In this document: one piece after another, positions 6,767-9,619 of the stretch
How the letters are laid out: each line of letters begins with the position of its first letter
Numbering within the stretch: position 1 is the stretch's first letter
Source of the DNA: Acidobacteriota bacterium
GTDB lineage: Bacteria; Acidobacteriota; Terriglobia; Bryobacterales; Bryobacteraceae
NCBI GenBank assembly: GCA_021788955.1
Contig: JAJYKC010000042.1
Location: forward strand, 1 to 9,619
Direction of reading: 5' to 3'
DNA: 9,619 nt
Translations under genes and position numbers: made by a program
Notes under the pieces: generated by a model
Told to the model about the DNA's origin: nothing
The model's database searches: none
What the model saw: the letters and a program-made list of their open reading frames with translations, nothing else

Positions 6767-9154
6767 TCAGGACCGTAAATTCATCCGGAGTTGTTCTGCG
6801 AGGGCGCCGAACGCGGTGGTCCATGCGTCGGTGCGGCTGAGCGGGGAGTAGTGCAGGCGGTAGCAGCGGTTCTGCAGGGACCAAAGGCTGACGGCGAACG
6901 GAAGCGATTGGGTGAGGGTGACTGCTTCGAGCAGTCGCTGGAGTGCGGGAAGGTCCTGCGGCTGTTCGAAGAATGACGAGGCAAGCCGGTCGATGGATGC
7001 GACGAGGTGGCGTTCGAGGTCGGGGGCGTTGAGCCGGATGCCGGCGCGGGTGGAGTCGGCCAGCAGCGCGCGGACGCGGGCGAGGTCGAGGGCTGGGGCG
7101 GCGAATTCGTCCTTGATCATCCCGTTAAGGGCGAACTCGGCGGCGGCGCGGAGCGAGTCGGGGACAGGGATGCTCAACTCATGCAGCAAACGGAGGAGCG
7201 GGACGTGACGTTCGTAGAGACTGCGGTGGGCGGTTTCGGTGTCGTCGATGGCGCTCGCAAGAATCTGGCCGGCAATGCGGCGCTGGGCATCCTTGAACAG
7301 GGAGCGGAGGGAGATTTCGGAGGGGAAGCCCCGGTCCATGATGCGGATGACGGCGGCGAGGTCGTTGCGGTCGAAGGCGGCAGTGAGGTTGGCGACGGCG
7401 CGGTCGAAGGATTTGGCGTTGACGAATCGGCCCACGCGAGCGTGTATGTTCTGGTCGCCGAAATGGAGGACTGCGAAGACAAGGCGTTCGGCGGCCAGCG
7501 TGATACGGGAAGAAACCAGGGCGCGGCCGATCCCTAAGTGAATGTGGCCGGACTGGAGTTCGCGGTAGAACTCACGCTCGACTTCGTAGCAGTAGACGGT
7601 GGATTGATCGCTAGCGCGTTCGAACATCGAGCTGACGGCGAAGTGGGCGCCCGCTTTTTCCAGGCTGACCATGGCGGGGTGGACGAGGCGCCGATAGATG
7701 GCGCGGCCATCTTGCTGGTCAGCGAGATTGCTGGGGGCGGCGGAGAGTCGTTCGAGCAGGGTCTCTTCGAGGGGCTGGCCAAAGAGGTCCGCGGCGAGTT
7801 GCACCGCGCGGGCGGCGTACTGGATGACCTGCACGGTTTCAATTCCGGAAAGCTCGTCGAAAAACCAGCCGCAGCTTGTGTACATGAGCATGAGGTGGCG
7901 CTGCATTTCGAGGAGCTCCCAGACGGTGGCTTGCTGTTCCGCTCCGGCGCCGTTGTCGCAGTGGTGGGTGAGGAAGCGCTCGCGGGCTTCGCTTGTGCGG
8001 CTGACAATGACGGAGATGTACTCGTCGCGGGCCGTCCAGGGATCCTGAAACAAAGTGCTGGCTTTTTGTTCGTAGAGGGGTGTGAGCGTGTCGCGGAGCC
8101 AATCGAAGGTGGCGCGCAGTGGGGCGCGCCAGTGCTGGCGCCAGCTGGGGTGTGTGCCGGAGTTGCAGCCGCAGTCTTCGGCCCAGCGGCCCACGCCGTG
8201 GACGCAGCTCCAGGCTGTGTTTTCGACGATTTGCGCTTCGCGGTCCGGAGGGTGGAGTTCGAGGAACTCGCCGTAGTTGGTGATGCGGGCGAGGCCGCGC
8301 TCTTCGATGTAGTGGAGCGCGTAGGCCAGCGCCATTTCGCCGAAGCGGTGGTGGTGGCCGTAAGTCTCCCCGTCCGTGGCGATGTGCATCAACTGGCCGC
8401 GGTCCTCCTCCGGCGGGAACGCGCCGAGGAGGCGTTCGGCGAACTTGACGCCGTTGTTGAGCAGGCCCTCGAACGCGACGGCGCGGGAGACGGGACCGTC
8501 GTAAAAGAACACGTTGATGGGCCCGGAGGCAGTGTTGACGAGGTAGGCGCGCGTGGGGTCGATGCGGGAGCCGTTGACGTCCCGCCATTCCTTGGCGCCC
8601 AGGTCGCGTTCGGCGCGGGCCTGCGAAGGGGCAAGGATGGTGAAGCCGATGCCTTCGGCGGCCAGCAGGGAGAGCGTTTCCGTGTCGACCGCGGTTTCGG
8701 CCAGCCACATGCCTTCCGGCAGGCGGCCGAAGCGTGACCGGAAATCGTGGATGCCCCACAAGATCTGCGTGCGTTTGTCGCGGGCGTTGGCCAGCGGCAT
8801 GATCATGTGGTTGTAGACCTGCGCGATGGCGGAGCCGTGCCCGTTGAAGCGCCCGCGGCTTTCCGCGTCGGCGTCCAGGATGGCGCCGTAAGTCTCCGGG
8901 GCGTTCTGCTCCATCCAGGACAGAAGCGTGGGGCCGAAGTTGAAGCTGATGCGGCTGTAGTTGTTGACGATGTAATCGATACGGTCGCGCTCGTCGAGGA
9001 TGCGGGCGGCGGCGTTGCGCGCGTAGCACTCGTCGTTGATGCGGGCGTTCCAGTCGTGAAAAGGCGCGGCGGAGTCCTGCTGCTCGATCTGCTCGAGCCA
9101 CGGGTTCTCGCGCGGCGGCTGATAGAAGTGGCAGTGAATGCAGAGAAATCGCAT
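6767..9154 (-). CDS. Glycoside hydrolase family 57 protein with DUF3536-type C-terminal region
   Basis: Complete protein of 795 residues, probably cytoplasmic because no signal peptide is visible. It begins with the GH57 region-1 motif in its DUF3536-family form, IHCHFYQPPRENPW (6-19). The likely catalytic nucleophile is Glu153 in EGMWLAETAVD (147-157). The likely acid/base is Asp261 in HIATDGETYGHHHRFGE (257-273). Further conserved blocks are FNFGPTLLSW (71-80), FNGHGSAIAQVYNHMIMPLA (103-122) and the Cys/Trp-rich SCVHGVGRWAEDCGCNSG (316-333). The remaining 450 residues are largely helical and match the long two-domain form. GH57 enzymes act on alpha-1,4-glucans (amylase, branching enzyme, glucanotransferase), but DUF3536 members are uncharacterised, so a role in glycogen or trehalose metabolism is inference. 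The ATG at 9154 has a modest AGGG seven bases upstream. It is transcribed divergently from the B12 riboswitch unit. Confidence 0.92.
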   Translation of the reverse strand: MRFLCIHCHFYQPPRENPWLEQIEQQDSAAPFHDWNARINDECYARNAAARILDERDRIDYIVNNYSRISFNFGPTLLSWMEQNAPETYGAILDADAESRGRFNGHGSAIAQVYNHMIMPLANARDKRTQILWGIHDFRSRFGRLPEGMWLAETAVDTETLSLLAAEGIGFTILAPSQARAERDLGAKEWRDVNGSRIDPTRAYLVNTASGPINVFFYDGPVSRAVAFEGLLNNGVKFAERLLGAFPPEEDRGQLMHIATDGETYGHHHRFGEMALAYALHYIEERGLARITNYGEFLELHPPDREAQIVENTAWSCVHGVGRWAEDCGCNSGTHPSWRQHWRAPLRATFDWLRDTLTPLYEQKASTLFQDPWTARDEYISVIVSRTSEARERFLTHHCDNGAGAEQQATVWELLEMQRHLMLMYTSCGWFFDELSGIETVQVIQYAARAVQLAADLFGQPLEETLLERLSAAPSNLADQQDGRAIYRRLVHPAMVSLEKAGAHFAVSSMFERASDQSTVYCYEVEREFYRELQSGHIHLGIGRALVSSRITLAAERLVFAVLHFGDQNIHARVGRFVNAKSFDRAVANLTAAFDRNDLAAVIRIMDRGFPSEISLRSLFKDAQRRIAGQILASAIDDTETAHRSLYERHVPLLRLLHELSIPVPDSLRAAAEFALNGMIKDEFAAPALDLARVRALLADSTRAGIRLNAPDLERHLVASIDRLASSFFEQPQDLPALQRLLEAVTLTQSLPFAVSLWSLQNRCYRLHYSPLSRTDAWTTAFGALAEQLRMNLRS

Positions 9155-9185
9155 GAAACGGCCCTGAGTCTCGATGATCGCTCAT

Positions 9186-9217
9186 TTGGGCGGCGGAACG
9201 GCGGGATCGGTTATACT
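9186..9217 (+). promoter_or_regulatory. Candidate sigma-70 promoter of the riboswitch/TonB receptor unit
   Basis: A good -10 box TATACT lies at 9212-9217. The only -35-like match is TTGGGC at 9186-9191, with an over-long 20-bp spacer, so -35 recognition looks weak. Initiation would fall near 9224, just ahead of the hairpin at 9226 and the cobalamin aptamer, which is where a riboswitch promoter must lie. Confidence 0.5.
9210..9215 (-). promoter_or_regulatory. Candidate -10 box for the GH57 gene, overlapping the opposite promoter
   Basis: On the minus strand positions 9215-9210 read TATAAC, five of six bases matching the -10 consensus, about 55 bp upstream of the GH57 ATG. It overlaps the plus-strand TATACT by four bases. 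No good -35 is visible at 15-18 bp spacing. Confidence 0.4.
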
Positions 9218-9225
9218 CGGGAAGC

Positions 9226-9242
9226 CGCCGGTTGAACCGGCG
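9226..9242 (+). other. Short perfect hairpin at the 5' end of the riboswitch leader
   Basis: CGCCGGTTGAACCGGCG can fold as a 6-bp stem, CGCCGG/CCGGCG, with a TTGAA loop. It would lie within the first nucleotides of the transcript predicted from the -10 at 9212-9217 and before the aptamer core. A role in 5'-end stabilisation, or as a peripheral stem of the riboswitch, is possible. There is no T-run, so it is not a terminator. Confidence 0.5.
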
Positions 9243-9412
9243 AGATCTTTGCAAACAGACTTTTCGGACGCGGGATGTTCGGGAAGGCGGTGAAAATCCG
9301 CCACTGCCCCGCAACTGTAAGTGGCGTTGTACGCCGGAAGCGGTCACTGCATAACAGCGGGAAGAACGCTTCGAGTAAGTTTGGCGAGCCACGAGTCAGG
9401 AGACCGGTTTCG
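9243..9412 (+). ncRNA. Cobalamin (B12) riboswitch
   Basis: RNA element that binds cobalamin and normally lowers expression of the downstream gene. The conserved core is plain: GGGAA (9281-9285); the stem GGCGG (9286-9290) with CCGCC (9298-9302) enclosing TGAAAAT; CCCCGCAACTGTAAG (9307-9321); and the B12 box GCCACGAGTCAGGAGACC (9388-9405). Between these lie the variable peripheral helices GGCGT/ACGCC (9323-9335) and GAAGCG/CGCTTC (9337-9342 with 9367-9372), the latter enclosing a smaller CTG/CAG stem. The 5' boundary is approximate because the outer closing helix is not clear. There is no intrinsic terminator after it. The platform is therefore probably translational, acting on the ribosome binding site GAGGGAG at 9438-9444; TCCC (9415-9418) could pair with GGGA (9440-9443) in the off state. 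Confidence 0.95.
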
Positions 9413-9437
9413 CGTCCCCAAGATTGTGCGCGTTTTC

Positions 9438-9444
9438 GAGGGAG
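9438..9444 (+). promoter_or_regulatory. Ribosome binding site of the TonB-dependent receptor gene
   Basis: GAGGGAG lies eight bases before the ATG at 9453, a strong Shine-Dalgarno. It is the probable target of riboswitch control. Confidence 0.75.
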
Positions 9445-9452
9445 AACGACTC

Positions 9453-9619
9453 ATGCGAATCCGTACCTGCATTTATTGGCCGTTGGCGGCGATGCTTGCC
9501 TTCGGCCAGACTCCATCCATTTCATCGGCCAACCGCGGTTCGGTTCACGGCGTAGTGACGGACCCGCAACATCGCGCCGTGCCGGGGGCGAGCGTGTCGC
9601 TGTACACGCGGGCATCGAG
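9453..9619 (+). CDS. TonB-dependent receptor with N-terminal carboxypeptidase-regulatory-like domain, start only
   Basis: The first 55 codons are visible; the rest lies beyond the window. The protein opens with a signal peptide, MRIRTCIYWPLAAMLAFG, with cleavage probably near Gly18/Gln19. The segment GSVHGVVTDPQHRAVPGASV follows, the first strands of the CarboxypepD_reg domain, which heads the large Oar-like TonB-dependent receptors common in Acidobacteriota. No plug or barrel is visible, so receptor identity rests on this domain plus context. Control by a cobalamin riboswitch makes corrinoid uptake across the outer membrane the simplest role, functionally like BtuB but of a different architecture. 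If the unseen part lacks a beta-barrel, another secreted protein with this domain would remain possible. Confidence 0.8.
   Translation, partial: MRIRTCIYWPLAAMLAFGQTPSISSANRGSVHGVVTDPQHRAVPGASVSLYTRAS

Noticed and set aside
6739..6774. Possible bidirectional terminator between the convergent genes (GGTC ... GACC)
   Set aside because: The stem is only four pairs plus a bulged extension with a 23-base loop and no T-run on either strand.
7538..8737. 399-codon plus-strand open frame opposite the GH57 gene
   Set aside because: Low-complexity Val/Gly/Ala/Glu composition; the minus frame holds intact GH57 catalytic motifs.
7839..9392. 517-codon minus-strand frame overlapping the GH57 gene and the riboswitch
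   Set aside because: Arg/Pro/Ser-rich out-of-frame translation, and it would run antisense through the cobalamin aptamer.

Overview
The window is about 65-70% GC by eye. It carries a carboxypeptidase-regulatory-domain TonB-dependent receptor, FtsX/MacB-type permease genes and a two-domain GH57/DUF3536 protein. That mix is typical of Acidobacteriota, especially the Solibacter/Bryobacter side. This placement is an inference from gene content; no rRNA or marker gene is present.

Minus-strand block, positions 1-4834, read right to left. A 5'-truncated cupin remnant comes first (4834-4619), followed 23 bp later by an intact cupin of the same family (4595-4077). Next is a secreted LolA-like protein with a highly charged insert (4069-3245). 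After a 132-bp gap come an exported YVTN-type beta-propeller (3112-2123), an ABC ATPase of the LolD/MacB class (2081-1353) and the first 450 codons of its FtsX-type permease (1351 to the window edge). The ATPase and permease genes are separated by one base. LolA-like, LolD-like and LolC/E-like proteins lie in a row, which suggests a cell-envelope export or extraction module.

Plus-strand pair, positions 4832-6739. An AT-rich cluster of direct and inverted repeats and a 14-bp perfect palindrome precede two translationally coupled genes with an ATGA overlap. The first is a small FMN-type split-barrel (pyridoxamine-phosphate-oxidase-like) protein. The second is a 442-residue protein that joins a second split barrel to a GAF domain and a probable winged-helix C-terminus. 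This looks like a redox or small-molecule sensing transcription unit and is the least ordinary part of the window.

Positions 6767-9154, minus strand: a complete 795-residue GH57/DUF3536 glycoside hydrolase-like protein, convergent with the sensor pair.

Positions 9155-9619: a compact divergent control region with near-palindromic -10 elements facing both ways. It is followed on the plus strand by a short 5' hairpin, a clear cobalamin riboswitch and the start of a TonB-dependent receptor, most simply a corrinoid uptake protein repressed by B12. No tRNA, rRNA, CRISPR array, insertion sequence or phage gene was seen.
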